Positions 50,071 through 59,906 of a stretch of DNA of 64,000 nt are shown here, in pieces. How positions within the stretch are numbered: position 1 is the stretch's first letter; each line of letters opens with the position of its first letter. The notes below the pieces were generated by a model. It was given only the letters and a program-made list of their open reading frames with translations. It had not been told where the DNA came from and did not search any database. The position numbers and the translations under genes were made by a program. The stretch is from Rhodococcus sp. SBT000017 (GTDB lineage Bacteria; Actinomycetota; Actinomycetes; Mycobacteriales; Mycobacteriaceae): NCBI RefSeq assembly GCF_003688915.1, contig NZ_REFU01000002.1, forward strand, positions 62,001-126,000, given 5' to 3'.

Positions 50071-51327
50071 TTACTTCATTCCGCTCTGCAATCGTTGCAG
50101 GACACCCATCGCGATTTCGTTGGCCGGCCGACCGCCGGCGGGGCCGTCGCGCACATTGCACAGCACCACAATCGTGGTGTCGCTCACCGGATCGTGGCCC
50201 ATGAAGGATTGGAAGCCGGGAATGGCACCGTCATGTCCGATCAACGGACCGTATGCCTGCCAGGCAAGCCCGTAGTCGCCGGGACTCGGATTGTCGGGCT
50301 CTAGCGTCACACTACCGATGCGTCGAGACTGAAGATCTTTGCCCAATATTTCTTCTCCGCGGACAAGAGCGCGACCGTACGTCGCGATATCGGCGGCCGT
50401 CGAGATCGCCCCGCCTGCCGCCCAGATCCACGACGGATTGAGGTCGGTGACGTCGTTGGGAACCAGCACTCCGCTCCGAGCATTGTCGACCTGGGCCGAG
50501 GACAACTTCACCGAGATCCGGGCGGATTCGTTCGTACCGAACAGGTACCCGTGGGGGTGCGGGTCAGGCAACTCGGCGTCCTCCGAGGCGGGGAAGCTGG
50601 TGTCGTCCAGTCCTAGAGGCTCGAATATCCGGTCTGCCAGTATATTTCGAAGATCGGTCCCGAGGATCGACTCGACGATTGTGCCGAGCAGAACTGTATT
50701 GGTGTTCGTGTATCGAAACTCCTGCCGGGGCGGTGAATACGGGGCTCCACCGAAGCCGATCGCCAACAACTCTTCCGGGTCCCATACCCGGCCGGGATTT
50801 TCATCGAGGACAGTATTGAAGTAGCTGTTCTCGGTGTAGCTGTAGAGGCCGCTCTGCATCTCGAGAAGGTCGGCGATGGTGATGGAGTCACCATTGGGCA
50901 CGTCGGAACGAAAACTCGACACAGGGTCGGTGAGAGCGAGAGCACCGGATTCGACCAGTTGCAAGACCACCGTGCCAACCATTGTCTTCGTGATCGAACC
51001 GATCCGGAAGTGGTCGCCGACGGTAACAGGGACGTCTTGTCCCACCGTTCGAGTTCCGTATGCGTTCTGCCACAGTACGTTCCGCTCTTGCACCAGGACG
51101 ACCGCACCCGGTACGGCAAGCTGGTCCATGGTGGCATGCACGACGGGGTCGACCAACGCCGCCAAGTCCGTTTGCGGCTTTTGCGTCGACACCGAGGCCG
51201 AGGTCGCCACCTCGACTCCCCCACCGACATCGGAAGTCTCCACATCGACCGCATGTGCGCAACTCGAAAGCAGCAGCGCTGCAACGCCGACGGCGACTGC
51301 TCGTCGCACAGCGCACACCATGATCAC
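50071..51327 (-). CDS. class-C-like serine hydrolase lipoprotein
   Basis: A 418-residue exported lipoprotein with lipobox LLLSSCA. It belongs to the beta-lactamase class C/DD-peptidase group: SITK (SxxK), YTN (YxN, in FRYTNTNTVLLG) and HDG (in LIGHDGAIPGF) are all present. Members include D-Ala-D-Ala carboxypeptidases, esterases and beta-lactamases; the exact reaction is not decided by these motifs. Three bases separate it from the YVTN gene upstream in the same operon. The start could be one or two codons later (MVCAVRR). Confidence 0.85.
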   Translation of the reverse strand: MIMVCAVRRAVAVGVAALLLSSCAHAVDVETSDVGGGVEVATSASVSTQKPQTDLAALVDPVVHATMDQLAVPGAVVLVQERNVLWQNAYGTRTVGQDVPVTVGDHFRIGSITKTMVGTVVLQLVESGALALTDPVSSFRSDVPNGDSITIADLLEMQSGLYSYTENSYFNTVLDENPGRVWDPEELLAIGFGGAPYSPPRQEFRYTNTNTVLLGTIVESILGTDLRNILADRIFEPLGLDDTSFPASEDAELPDPHPHGYLFGTNESARISVKLSSAQVDNARSGVLVPNDVTDLNPSWIWAAGGAISTAADIATYGRALVRGEEILGKDLQSRRIGSVTLEPDNPSPGDYGLAWQAYGPLIGHDGAIPGFQSFMGHDPVSDTTIVVLCNVRDGPAGGRPANEIAMGVLQRLQSGMK

Positions 51328-51330
51328 CTG

Positions 51331-52581
51331 TCAGAATCCGATGGCAGACAGTGTCGCGTCCTTGAAGTTGGTCACAAACAGGATTTCGCCATCGGAATCG
51401 ACAGCGATGCCATGCGGATTGGTGCCGACCACGATGCTCGACTCGATGGAATTGGAACGCCCGTTCAGAACTGTGACGGTGTTGGAACCGTGATCGGCGA
51501 CGAACACCGTCGAGCTGCTGGAGTCCACCGCCACACCGACCGGTGACACACCTGCGGGAACTGTCGTCACCACCGATCTGGACACCGTATCGATCACCGA
51601 AAGGGTGTTGTCGGCATGGTTGGTGACGTATGCCCGTTCCATCGCCGGATCGATTGCCACGCCCCACGGTTCGGCACCGACCGGGATGGTGGCCACCACC
51701 GTGCGGCGTGCCGCGTCGATCACCGACACCGAACGATCCCCGGCGTTGGTGACATAGATCGACCCCGAATTCGGCTCCGAAGCAATGCCATACGGTTTGG
51801 CACCCACTCTGACGGTTGCCGTCACCGCGTTGGTTCGACCGTCGATCACCGACACCGTGCCCTCGTCGAAGTTCGAGACGAACACGGCGTTGGTGGCATC
51901 GTCCGCGGCAATGGCGTACGGGCCGTTGCCCACGGCAACCACAGCTTCGATCGCGTTGGATTGCGCATCGATCACGGTCACCGACCGACCGTTGGCGTCG
52001 CTCACGTAGACCGCATCGTTCTGCGTGCTGTATGCCACGCCTGCGGGCTTGCTACCGACAGGGACACTCGCCCGTGTCACTCCCGTTTTAGTATCGACCA
52101 CCGATACGGTTCCGTTGTCCGAGTTGGTGACGTAGGCGGTAGCGGCGGAGGGATCGAGGGCGACTGCCCATGGGCTCGCCCCGACGGGCGATGTCAATGT
52201 CCGGGAAACAGATTGCGGGGCGTCCGATGCACCGGTCGGGCTCGACGAATCCGAGCTCGAATCCGACTGCTCTACACCCGCGCTCGCGGTCGTACCCGCG
52301 CCGGACTCGCGTCCGAGCAGATACCACGCTCCCGTTCCTGCAGCAACGAGCACGAGCAGAGCAGCAAAGACCACCAGCACGATCGCTACGGCTGATCGCC
52401 GCCGTGGTGGCTGATCGGCGAGACCGGACAATGGTGCTCCAGGCGGTCGACTCGGACCAGTGGGCGGGGCATCGGGGACACGGCCGGCGGTGTGTTGCGT
52501 ACGCGCCGGGAAGGCGGAGGCGTCGGTATCGGTGGCCGGTTGTCGGTCATCGACGAACTCCAACCGGGCTTCCGGAGGCAT
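51331..52581 (-). CDS. membrane-anchored YVTN beta-propeller protein
   Basis: A 416-residue protein with a Pro-rich cytoplasmic head of about 60 residues, one helix, a Ser-rich linker and a seven-bladed propeller. Seven repeats of about 42 residues carry the YVTN pattern (AYVTNSDNGTVSVVDT, AVYVSDANGRSVTVID, RAYVTNHADNTLSVID and so on). It probably binds proteins or polymers outside the membrane. The start at 52581 overlaps the acyltransferase end by 35 bases; a GTG at 52629 would extend the head. Confidence 0.8.
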   Translation of the reverse strand: MPPEARLEFVDDRQPATDTDASAFPARTQHTAGRVPDAPPTGPSRPPGAPLSGLADQPPRRRSAVAIVLVVFAALLVLVAAGTGAWYLLGRESGAGTTASAGVEQSDSSSDSSSPTGASDAPQSVSRTLTSPVGASPWAVALDPSAATAYVTNSDNGTVSVVDTKTGVTRASVPVGSKPAGVAYSTQNDAVYVSDANGRSVTVIDAQSNAIEAVVAVGNGPYAIAADDATNAVFVSNFDEGTVSVIDGRTNAVTATVRVGAKPYGIASEPNSGSIYVTNAGDRSVSVIDAARRTVVATIPVGAEPWGVAIDPAMERAYVTNHADNTLSVIDTVSRSVVTTVPAGVSPVGVAVDSSSSTVFVADHGSNTVTVLNGRSNSIESSIVVGTNPHGIAVDSDGEILFVTNFKDATLSAIGF

Positions 52582-53821
52582 CCTGAACGCTCGATTCGAG
52601 AGACTGCGATTCGGTTGTCGACGACGCACGTCGACGGGCGAACCTGCGCATCAACGCTTGATCGACGCCACTGTAGATCAGCTGCGCAGCTGCGATCGAC
52701 ACCACGAGGCTGACCAATGCCCAGAACAACCATCCCGCGAAGTCGAAAGCATTGCCGCCGATGAACAGTCGCGTGATGATGACCATCACCGGAAATTGAA
52801 TCATGTAGAACGCATACGAGATTTGGCCCAGCCACACCATGGGCCGCGTCGAATTCAACCCACGAACACCGTCGAGATCTCTGGAGGCCAGGGTGGCGAC
52901 TACTGCGGCGACAGGAACCACGAGAAGTGCAGACATCTTGAAGTTGACCGGAACGACCCACGTCGCCGAAAAAGCGAGCGCCAGAGCGAGAAGTGGTGGT
53001 GTCAGGCGGATATTGCGCCAGCGACCCTCGATGACCAGCCGGGCGGCCAGAACCCCGAGAAAGAACTCGGGAAGACGCGAGAGCGGAAAGGTGTAGCTCA
53101 GCCAGTACGAGGGAGACACAGGGATGTCGTCCTGCGCGAACCACGCCGGTGAGGCGTGTATCTCGAACATCGGCGAAACATCTCCGGGGAGAAGCCTCGG
53201 GGCAAAGATGTTCGAAATTCCGCGTGGCCCGTCGACGAAGAGAAAGTACGACACGTGAATGGCCGCGATCATCAACACGAGAGCACCGAAAGCCCAGTAC
53301 AGACGGTGGGTTCCGATTCTTCTGAGTAGAGGCAACGCCAACGGGAAGCAGGCATAGAACAGAATCTCGGCACACAGGGACCACGAAGGGACGTTCAATC
53401 CCCCCACCATCGTCCACTTCGGCACCCACGTGTGGACCAACAGCAGATTCGGGACCCACACCACCGCTCTGGACAAAGGGACCGAGGCGGCGACCACGAA
53501 TACGAGGGCAGCGACGATGTGCGTCGGGTAGATCTTCAGCGCCCGCCGCCAGTAGAACTGGCGTATGGACGAACCGGGTCGAAACGACCAATAGATGACG
53601 AACCCCGAGAGCACGAAGAAGAATGTCACTCCGGCAGCACCGAGCTGCATGGGTACGAAGCTGTGAATCGTCTCGAAGGTCGAAGACTTCTGAAATGGAT
53701 ACACCGGCAGGAACACCAGCGCGTGGAGGAGAAAGACTGCGAAAGCCGCCCACCATCGCGCACCTGTGAGCGAGGGCAGATCACGCCGCTTCACTACCTC
53801 CGAATCGAGGCCCGACACCAT
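52547..53821 (-). CDS. acyltransferase-3 family membrane protein
   Basis: A protein of 424 residues with about ten hydrophobic helices. LPSLTGARWWAAFAVFLLHA with RWWAAFAVFL-H near helix 1 is the OafA-type start (the His of the family's catalytic R-x10-H pattern), and VTFFFVLSGFVI with FYWRRALKIYP is the RxxR/helix-4 signature. These enzymes move acyl groups from the cytoplasm to sugars or lipids on the outside, e.g. O-acetylation of polysaccharide. The neighbour SGNH hydrolase could be a partner, as in OafB-type pairs. The ATG at 53821 is chosen because it begins after the hydrolase stop. Confidence 0.85.
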   Translation of the reverse strand: MVSGLDSEVVKRRDLPSLTGARWWAAFAVFLLHALVFLPVYPFQKSSTFETIHSFVPMQLGAAGVTFFFVLSGFVIYWSFRPGSSIRQFYWRRALKIYPTHIVAALVFVVAASVPLSRAVVWVPNLLLVHTWVPKWTMVGGLNVPSWSLCAEILFYACFPLALPLLRRIGTHRLYWAFGALVLMIAAIHVSYFLFVDGPRGISNIFAPRLLPGDVSPMFEIHASPAWFAQDDIPVSPSYWLSYTFPLSRLPEFFLGVLAARLVIEGRWRNIRLTPPLLALALAFSATWVVPVNFKMSALLVVPVAAVVATLASRDLDGVRGLNSTRPMVWLGQISYAFYMIQFPVMVIITRLFIGGNAFDFAGWLFWALVSLVVSIAAAQLIYSGVDQALMRRFARRRASSTTESQSLESSVQDASGSPVGVRR

Positions 53822-53829
53822 CTGCGCGC

Positions 53830-54735
53830 TCAGAACGCGAGTCGGTCGCGCAGCGCTGACGCTACGACGGAGTTGCCGAGCGGTGTCGGATGAATCGGCG
53901 CACCGACATAGAGAGAATCCACTCCAGTGATGCCACCGATCCACGGATCACCGGTGCAGCTGCCGTGTCCCTTCGTGGCGGCAAGGGCGTCGAAGTAGTC
54001 GACTCCCAGGATTCTTGCGGCATCGCGCTGAGCGGCGTCCAGCGCCGTCAGGTATGTGATGTAGCCGGCTGCGTTGGGCTGCACTGCAATTCCAGCGCCG
54101 ACCTGGATGCAGGCCGTTGCTTGGTCACCGGCGAACACTTCGGGATATCCGACGAGCACGATCTCGGCGTTCGGAGCGTAGTAGCGGACGTAGTCCACGA
54201 CTGTTCGAACCCGATCGGCGTACACCTCGCCGGACACCGCCCGGTAGTCGGGCAGTCTGCCCTGGTCCGCCGCATCGAGCCCGCACCCGCGGATCACGTC
54301 CAGGAGGCAGTCCACCGACGGAAAGGCGCGGCCGGGAGAGCTTCCCCAGGTGTCGTTCCAACCGGCCTGGATGGTCACCGCGCGAGTGGCGGGCCCGAAC
54401 GCTCCGGCGGCGGCTGCTTTGCGCGCCTGCTGCACCAGAGTGAAGCCCTCGCCGGTGTCGATTGTGCCACCGTTGCAGGACACATCGACGAAGCGATCGG
54501 TACCGCCGAGACCGATCTGGTCGGCGAGTTGCGCCGGCCACGACGTCGGTGGCCGCACGCAACCATCACCTCGGTCTCCGAGGATGGGCGCTGTGGCGGT
54601 GAAGGAATCGCCCATCGTGACCAGTGTCGCTCCGTCCTTCGGAGCAGCTACTGCCGAAGGCGCAGTCAGGAGCATCGCAGATCCGGCAATAGAGAGAGAG
54701 CACAAAAGAACAGTCCGGATGATGGAACGTTTCAT
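53830..54735 (-). CDS. secreted SGNH/GDSL hydrolase
   Basis: A 301-residue protein with a signal peptide (cleavage near SAVA-AP). VTMGDSFTA holds the catalytic Ser; QAGWNDTW supplies the block III Asn, with W in place of the usual G-x-N; HPTPLGN supplies the His. It resembles actinobacterial SEST-like lipases. It is the first gene of the minus-strand operon with the acyltransferase, propeller and serine hydrolase genes. It may remove or move the acyl groups placed by the acyltransferase. Confidence 0.83.
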   Translation of the reverse strand: MKRSIIRTVLLCSLSIAGSAMLLTAPSAVAAPKDGATLVTMGDSFTATAPILGDRGDGCVRPPTSWPAQLADQIGLGGTDRFVDVSCNGGTIDTGEGFTLVQQARKAAAAGAFGPATRAVTIQAGWNDTWGSSPGRAFPSVDCLLDVIRGCGLDAADQGRLPDYRAVSGEVYADRVRTVVDYVRYYAPNAEIVLVGYPEVFAGDQATACIQVGAGIAVQPNAAGYITYLTALDAAQRDAARILGVDYFDALAATKGHGSCTGDPWIGGITGVDSLYVGAPIHPTPLGNSVVASALRDRLAF

Positions 54736-54936
54736 GGAGTCGTCGAATCTTTCTGCTCACCGGACTGAAGTCCAGGGTTACTTTAGACGCTGGACAAAAC
54801 AATACTGGCCGGTGGCGGCCATTCCACAATCGATTCATTCGAATAGAGGACACCAGCGCCGCCACTTCGATCGGGTGTTACGTTCACACCGACTCGACGC
54901 GAACCGTTTCGATTTTCGACAGGAGCACTCATTCGA

Positions 54937-55278
54937 ATGGCACATTCCCTGAAGGCCATCTCTGCAATAGCAGCGGTATCGTTGTCGCTGCTACTCACTG
55001 GCTGCGGAGATGACGACACAACTGCACCGGCGACGACGACCACAGCAACACCCACGACGACCGTTCCCAGCACGTCGCCGGAATTACCGACTACAGAGCC
55101 CGCACCCGCGGATGTCCTGCCTCCTGCTGCGGAATTCACCGCGCCGGAGCCTGCTCCCAACCCAGCACCAGCACCAGCAGAAGAAGCTCCGGTGGAGCAA
55201 GAACCCGAGCCGGCACAGGTCGAACAGGCTCCCCCGGTTCTCCCCGATCCCGGCTTCGAGCCTCGCCCTGGCTACTGA
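54937..55278 (+). CDS. small Pro/Thr/Ala-rich lipoprotein
   Basis: A 113-residue protein with lipobox LLLTGCG (Cys 24 or so) and an extended low-complexity mature part of Thr, Pro, Ala and Glu that ends in PGFEPRPGY. It has no folded domain that I can see and is likely a flexible surface lipoprotein. It is followed at once by a strong terminator hairpin and is convergent with the RDD gene. Confidence 0.72.
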   Translation: MAHSLKAISAIAAVSLSLLLTGCGDDDTTAPATTTTATPTTTVPSTSPELPTTEPAPADVLPPAAEFTAPEPAPNPAPAPAEEAPVEQEPEPAQVEQAPPVLPDPGFEPRPGY

Positions 55279-55305
55279 TCCCCGCATTTTTTCGTCACCG
55301 CAACG

Positions 55306-55343
55306 AACCGGCCCCTCGCTTACGACTTGGCGAGGGGCCGGTT
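55306..55343. terminator. hairpin terminator between lipoprotein and RDD genes
   Basis: A 14-base perfect stem, AACCGGCCCCTCGC with GCGAGGGGCCGGTT, with a 10-base loop, lies between two converging genes. It is placed like the hairpin at 49845-49883 with respect to an RDD C-terminus. Confidence 0.85.
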
Positions 55344-55354
55344 GCGTGCGCAAA

Positions 55355-56062
55355 CTACCGGGTGGCGATCACGTCGGCGTCAGCCAATTTGTCGTGAAAT
55401 CCCTGGAGGTTGGGGGAATTGCTGATCGAAACGATGAGTGCGATCGATAGTCCGACCGTCGCGATATTTCCGAGGATTCCTACTGTTCCTCCATACATCA
55501 TCGATGACATCGTACCCGCGAAATCCTGATCGCTGCCGAGCATGACCAGGGACGAAACCACCGCACCCAAATACATCGGCAGCACGAACGCGTTGCGCTT
55601 GAATGCTTGACCGAGACTCAACTGGCCACCTGCTGCCGAGCGAACCTTGATTCCCAGAATCAGTTTGCCCACAGTTGTCCCCCACAAGGATTCAGCGAAG
55701 AGGAAATAGGCGATGGCACCGAGCGAGATGATGAGGCTGATCACTCCGGACGTTGTCCGGTAAGCGTCGTAGTCGAAGTTGCTCGAGAGCGCAGTCGATG
55801 AGATGAGGCCACCGATGAACGACACAATGGCGATCAGAACGAAATCGAGCAGTCGGGCTGCAACCCGCATTCCCGTGCCCGCTAGACGCGCACCGTCGTG
55901 GGTGTAACGATGCTGCCCGGGCGGCCCTGAGGCGTACTGCGGCTGCGCGGGAGGTACCGGGTTGGACGAGATGCCGTGCCCCCACTGCTGGGGCGGAGGA
56001 GGAGGGGGCGGCGGTGGCGGACCGGTGGGTACGCCTCGATTCGGGATTTGCTCGTTCGTCAT
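55355..56062 (-). CDS. RDD family membrane protein with N-terminal polyproline
   Basis: A 235-residue membrane protein. A cytoplasmic head with about ten prolines and Gln/Tyr/Gly-rich sequence is followed by an RDD domain: RVAARLLDFVLIAIVSF, ESLWGTTVGKLILGIKV and GQAFKRNAFVLP are typical, with four or five helices. The C-terminus (IATVGLSIALIVSISNSP and LQGFHDKLADADVIATR) is repeated as a relic at 49899-50066. RDD proteins have no firm function, though some are linked to membrane transport. It is the last gene, before a terminator, of a minus-strand set. Confidence 0.83.
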   Translation of the reverse strand: MTNEQIPNRGVPTGPPPPPPPPPPQQWGHGISSNPVPPAQPQYASGPPGQHRYTHDGARLAGTGMRVAARLLDFVLIAIVSFIGGLISSTALSSNFDYDAYRTTSGVISLIISLGAIAYFLFAESLWGTTVGKLILGIKVRSAAGGQLSLGQAFKRNAFVLPMYLGAVVSSLVMLGSDQDFAGTMSSMMYGGTVGILGNIATVGLSIALIVSISNSPNLQGFHDKLADADVIATR

Positions 56063-56172
56063 GAGGTATTCCGATGCTCAGGCAATAGGTTCCCCGAAGC
56101 TTCACATGATGCTTGCTCGTTCGGTATCCACCGTTCGGATGATCACGGTTGGTGGTCGTGTCATCGACAGGT

Positions 56173-57141
56173 TCAGACCGCGTACAGCCTCCCGATGAAC
56201 ACCACGTAGGCAATGGTCAACCCAACGTAGACCACGATCGCAACGTAGCCGAGAATCAATCCGGCAGTGGCCATTCCGGATCCACGCTCACCACTTCGCC
56301 GAATCTGACCGCGCGCGACGTGTCCGAGCACCACCGCGATGATCCCGGAACCGAAGAGCCCGAATACCAGAGACAAGACGGCTGTCGTGTTGGTGCCATA
56401 CGACGTCTGCACAGTCGAATATCCTGTGGCTGGCGAGTATTCACGCAGTGGACCTACTTCGTCGGTCCCGACCTGCGCCGCACGTGGCTTGACCAGTTTG
56501 TCGATACCTGCTGCCAGCCAAGCAAAAGCAGCCAAGCACAGCATCACTGGCAGGAGTGTCACGATGATCCCGGCTCCAGACCCGCGATCGATCGTGAGGA
56601 AGGTGAGCGCAACGGTGCACACTGCTGCGAACGGAGGGAAGATCAACGGAATCAGGGATCGACGTCGAACCAGAATCCAAGCAGCGAGTATGCATCCAGC
56701 GGCGAGCAGCATTGCAATGTCCGACAACGGCCATGCGATTGCAACAATCGTCAACACGGTGGCACCGCAGCGCCTCGTCACACTCACGTTTTGAAGCCAT
56801 GCAAAGACGAGAAAGCCGACGGCGGCAACTGAGGACGCGATGACCCGTTGGACCCAGTTTTCGGAGAAACCCAGCATCGACAATGCCAGTCCTGCAACAA
56901 TGCCGGCGACCAGAGCAGTAACGGCAAGGATTCGACGTGTAGCGGAGTTGGATGCCGGAGCTCGGTAAGAGGACTCGTAGCCGGAATACGTGTTGTAGCT
57001 CGTTGTCGGTCCACCAGAGACGTTCGATTGCGGTGGAGGAGCCAGGGGTGGAGGAGGCGGAGGCGGTGTGTGCGCCGACGAGGACCACGGCTGAGTGGGT
57101 GGAGGGGGCGGAGGCGGAGGCGGAGGCCCGATGGTCGTCAT
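56173..57141 (-). CDS. polyproline membrane protein with DUF4190-like C-terminus
   Basis: A 322-residue protein with two polyproline tracts (ten and seven prolines) in a 60-residue cytoplasmic head. Four to six membrane helices follow, then a C-terminal DUF4190-like pair of helices with [36 protein letters not shown]4190 units are found in many actinobacterial envelope proteins with unknown function. It overlaps the next gene's stop by four bases (ATGA), so it is translated together with the large repeat protein. Confidence 0.8.
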   Translation of the reverse strand: MTTIGPPPPPPPPPPTQPWSSSAHTPPPPPPPLAPPPQSNVSGGPTTSYNTYSGYESSYRAPASNSATRRILAVTALVAGIVAGLALSMLGFSENWVQRVIASSVAAVGFLVFAWLQNVSVTRRCGATVLTIVAIAWPLSDIAMLLAAGCILAAWILVRRRSLIPLIFPPFAAVCTVALTFLTIDRGSGAGIIVTLLPVMLCLAAFAWLAAGIDKLVKPRAAQVGTDEVGPLREYSPATGYSTVQTSYGTNTTAVLSLVFGLFGSGIIAVVLGHVARGQIRRSGERGSGMATAGLILGYVAIVVYVGLTIAYVVFIGRLYAV

Positions 57142-59807
57142 CGTCGTTGAGCCAGAGCGTCGTTCACGGCTGAATCACCGAGTCCTCCAAGCCAGGTCAA
57201 CAGTCCTGGATAGGCGTTGGGGTGCCCGGCAACGATCACGCGAAGGTCGGGCCGGTGTTCAGCAACACGAAACAGCACCGCCGCGGGGCACATCGGGTCC
57301 GAGACCGCCGACTTGTCCTCGTCGGTAGCAACCTGTTCCGCAGTCTCGGCAGGCAGCGACGCCGAGAGTGTAGGAGCAGTTTCGGGATTCGCGACAACCG
57401 CGCTCGGAGCGTCGGGCTTCGATTCGGCAGCTACGCCGGATATAGCCGTTTCGTCTGCAGCGGGACGCTTTTCCGCTCGACGAGTCAGAGCGGCATCGAC
57501 CTCGGGGTCTCCCAGTTTGCCGAGCCACTCGAGCAGATCGTCGTATGTCGCCGGGTTCGCGGCCACAAGTGGGCGCAATTCCGGTGAGTTGCTGGCAATG
57601 TCGAACAGCACAGCAGCCGGAGTACCAGGGTCGGTAGCGGCGTGTTCGCGAGACGACGCAGGGGGGCCGGCAACGACCACGGTGGGTGCCTCGGTCACCC
57701 GCGGAGCCGGTTGGCTGCGGTTCTGCGCAGGCCCTGATCGACCTGACTCTCGTTGCGCCAGAGCAGCATCCACCGCAGGATCCCCCAACTGCCCGAGCCA
57801 GGTCAGCAGGTCGGCGTAGGTCGACGGGTTCGCAGCTACCGCCGGTCGGAGTGACGGAGAGTTCGTGGCGATCTCGAACAAAGTCACGGCAGGTGTGTTC
57901 GGATCCGACGCTACCGAATCCCCAATTCTGGTCTCTTGTGTGGTGGCTGTCGACGGTTGCGGTGACGAGTTGTCGGATCGGTTGGCTTTCTGAAGGCTCG
58001 GCCGGGCATCCGCGGCGGAGTCGTCGGGCGACCACGTCCCATCCGGGGAGACCGTGGAATGGCCGGGCGCCCCTTCGGGCAGGCCGAACTGCCCGGCTGC
58101 GCGGCGAGACAGGGCGGCGTCGACGGCGGGGTCACCGAGCTTTCCGAGCCACACGATCAGGTCCTCGTAGGTCGACGGATTCGCAGCTACCGCTGGACGC
58201 AGTTCCGGTGATGTCGTGGCGATCTCGAACAGTGTCGCGGCGGAAGTGCGCGGGTCGGACGCGGCGTCGACAGGCCCAACGAACTGCTGGGACTGCGTGT
58301 ACTGCACCTGCGAAGAATGAGACTGTCCGTAACCACCGACCGGCGAGGGGCCCGCTGTGACCGACGCGAAGAGGGACACCCCGGAGTAGAGGTCACGCAC
58401 GGCGGGTGCGACGGCAACCGACAGGGCGATGATGATCGTCGAGGCGCTCATCGCCAGGTCGAAGACCCAGACGCTGGGAAAGTCGGAGTCGTACATGATC
58501 GACTGAGTAATGAGCCGACCGATCATCAGCGCCAAAAGACCCAGACAGATTCCGATGACCACCTCTCGCGAGGGTCGCGGATCCGGCGAGTTGTAACGAA
58601 ATGCCAATGATTGAGCCCCGACGACCGCAAGTACACCGATCAGCAGAGCGAAGACAGCGAGAGCAATCGATTCGCCGACGTCGTTCCAGCCCGACACCGC
58701 TTGGGTGATGACGTAGGCGAGCAGCGAGAATGCGGTGCCGAAGCTCCAGAATGCTATGACTCGAAGTCCGTTCCGGGCTGCATCGAGCCATACGTATCCT
58801 GCGTGAGTGGCGTCGGTCGCCGCGGGAAGCCCGAACGGCAGGTAGGCGATCACACTGGCCGCGACGAGCAAGGTGATCGCATAATAGGGACTTCCGAATG
58901 CGTTGTGAAACAGCTCTACTCCGGTCAGATCGTCGAACGAGAGAAAGAACGCACCGACGAGCAGGGCAGGGCCGAGGCCTGCAACCGTGAGCCTCCAGGA
59001 CTCGAAGCGGTTGGCCGCCCCGGCCGCTATCACACCCAGCACCACGACCGGTACTGCCGCCGAAGTCACTCCACCGACCAGACTTTGAAGAACGTAGCCA
59101 CCGTCCGACGAATACCGACTCGCCGACACCAGAACGAAAATCAGAGACAGTAGGCCGGATACGACTGCCAATCCGGCTGCAACGATCAATAGCGGTTTGA
59201 TCCACCCCAACCAACGGCTTCCTGCGCGTGAGTCCATTCGTAGCTCTGCTGCACGAGGTTGCGCGGCCAAGAGTGCACCCGCCACACCGAACCACGCAGC
59301 CGAACCGATCCCGTCGCCGGTGAAAATCGACGAGGTTTCGCTGAAGCGAAACATCCCTCGGATCACGTCGTACAGAAGGAATACCACCACCATCGCGATG
59401 AGCGGACCGTTCAGAGCGAGTCGCAGCACCCGCACCTGGCCGACCTGCCAGTTCTGCCCCAGCATTCCCAAGCGCGCGAAGTAGGGCAGGCCGAGCGACG
59501 CCAAGGACAGCAAGGTCAGGAGAACAACGAGCGCGATGATGCCACCCGATCCCCCGCGTGTGATGCCGAACTCGAGCGTCCACGGCAGAAAGAACGAGAC
59601 GAAGAGCAGGACGCCGGCCACGCCGTCCCGAATGTAGTCTCCCACCGGTATGTCGGTGAAGGCCGACCGCGCTGGAGCACGGTTCTGCTGCGGAGGTTGT
59701 GGCGGCGGTGTCCCGGGGTGGCCGGGCGGTGGCGGGTAGAAGGTAGGGGGTTGAGGCGCACCGCTGGTAGTCGGTTGACCGTACTGATATTGGTTTTCTC
59801 CGGGCAC
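57138..59807 (-). CDS. polytopic membrane protein with four leucine-rich-variant repeats
   Basis: An 889-residue protein. A Pro/Gln-rich head of about 50 residues leads to some 12-13 hydrophobic helices (about residues 60-480). The C-terminal 370 residues hold four copies of a repeat of about 52 residues, with cores such as [19 protein letters not shown] and [13 protein letters not shown], separated by Ser/Pro/Thr linkers. The repeat matches the variant leucine-rich repeat type. They probably form binding platforms in the cytoplasm. No transporter family is clear from the membrane part. Coupled to the DUF4190-like gene. Confidence 0.78.
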   Translation of the reverse strand: MPGENQYQYGQPTTSGAPQPPTFYPPPPGHPGTPPPQPPQQNRAPARSAFTDIPVGDYIRDGVAGVLLFVSFFLPWTLEFGITRGGSGGIIALVVLLTLLSLASLGLPYFARLGMLGQNWQVGQVRVLRLALNGPLIAMVVVFLLYDVIRGMFRFSETSSIFTGDGIGSAAWFGVAGALLAAQPRAAELRMDSRAGSRWLGWIKPLLIVAAGLAVVSGLLSLIFVLVSASRYSSDGGYVLQSLVGGVTSAAVPVVVLGVIAAGAANRFESWRLTVAGLGPALLVGAFFLSFDDLTGVELFHNAFGSPYYAITLLVAASVIAYLPFGLPAATDATHAGYVWLDAARNGLRVIAFWSFGTAFSLLAYVITQAVSGWNDVGESIALAVFALLIGVLAVVGAQSLAFRYNSPDPRPSREVVIGICLGLLALMIGRLITQSIMYDSDFPSVWVFDLAMSASTIIIALSVAVAPAVRDLYSGVSLFASVTAGPSPVGGYGQSHSSQVQYTQSQQFVGPVDAASDPRTSAATLFEIATTSPELRPAVAANPSTYEDLIVWLGKLGDPAVDAALSRRAAGQFGLPEGAPGHSTVSPDGTWSPDDSAADARPSLQKANRSDNSSPQPSTATTQETRIGDSVASDPNTPAVTLFEIATNSPSLRPAVAANPSTYADLLTWLGQLGDPAVDAALAQRESGRSGPAQNRSQPAPRVTEAPTVVVAGPPASSREHAATDPGTPAAVLFDIASNSPELRPLVAANPATYDDLLEWLGKLGDPEVDAALTRRAEKRPAADETAISGVAAESKPDAPSAVVANPETAPTLSASLPAETAEQVATDEDKSAVSDPMCPAAVLFRVAEHRPDLRVIVAGHPNAYPGLLTWLGGLGDSAVNDALAQRR
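57141..58259 (-). repeat. four in-gene leucine-rich-variant repeats
   Basis: The repeats lie at about 58259-58102, 57909-57750, 57637-57480 and 57304-57141, in gene order. Each begins near a DP pair (SDP or TDP), carries LRP or LRV in the middle and ends with LGD-x-x-V-x-x-AL. The first three are closely similar; the fourth, at the C-terminus, is the most divergent. Confidence 0.8.
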
Positions 59808-59880
59808 GCGCCGAGCTCCTCGGGGGATATGGACAGTGGGCTGAATTATCCGACGGGGATGGGGAATTGAACAGTCATTT

Positions 59881-59906
59881 GATCGGTGGACGATGCTCCA
59901 CCGATC
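59881..59906 (-). terminator. hairpin after the PQQ-like propeller gene
   Basis: A perfect 10-base stem, GATCGGTGGA with TCCACCGATC, and a 6-base loop overlap the stop codon of the minus-strand gene that ends at 59905. It has no U-tract. It probably ends or attenuates that transcript before the next gene. Confidence 0.6.

Noticed and set aside
57045..57130. G-rich repeats such as GGTGGAGG in several places
   Set aside because: They encode polyproline tracts on the other strand and are codon repeats, not CRISPR or tandem-repeat elements.
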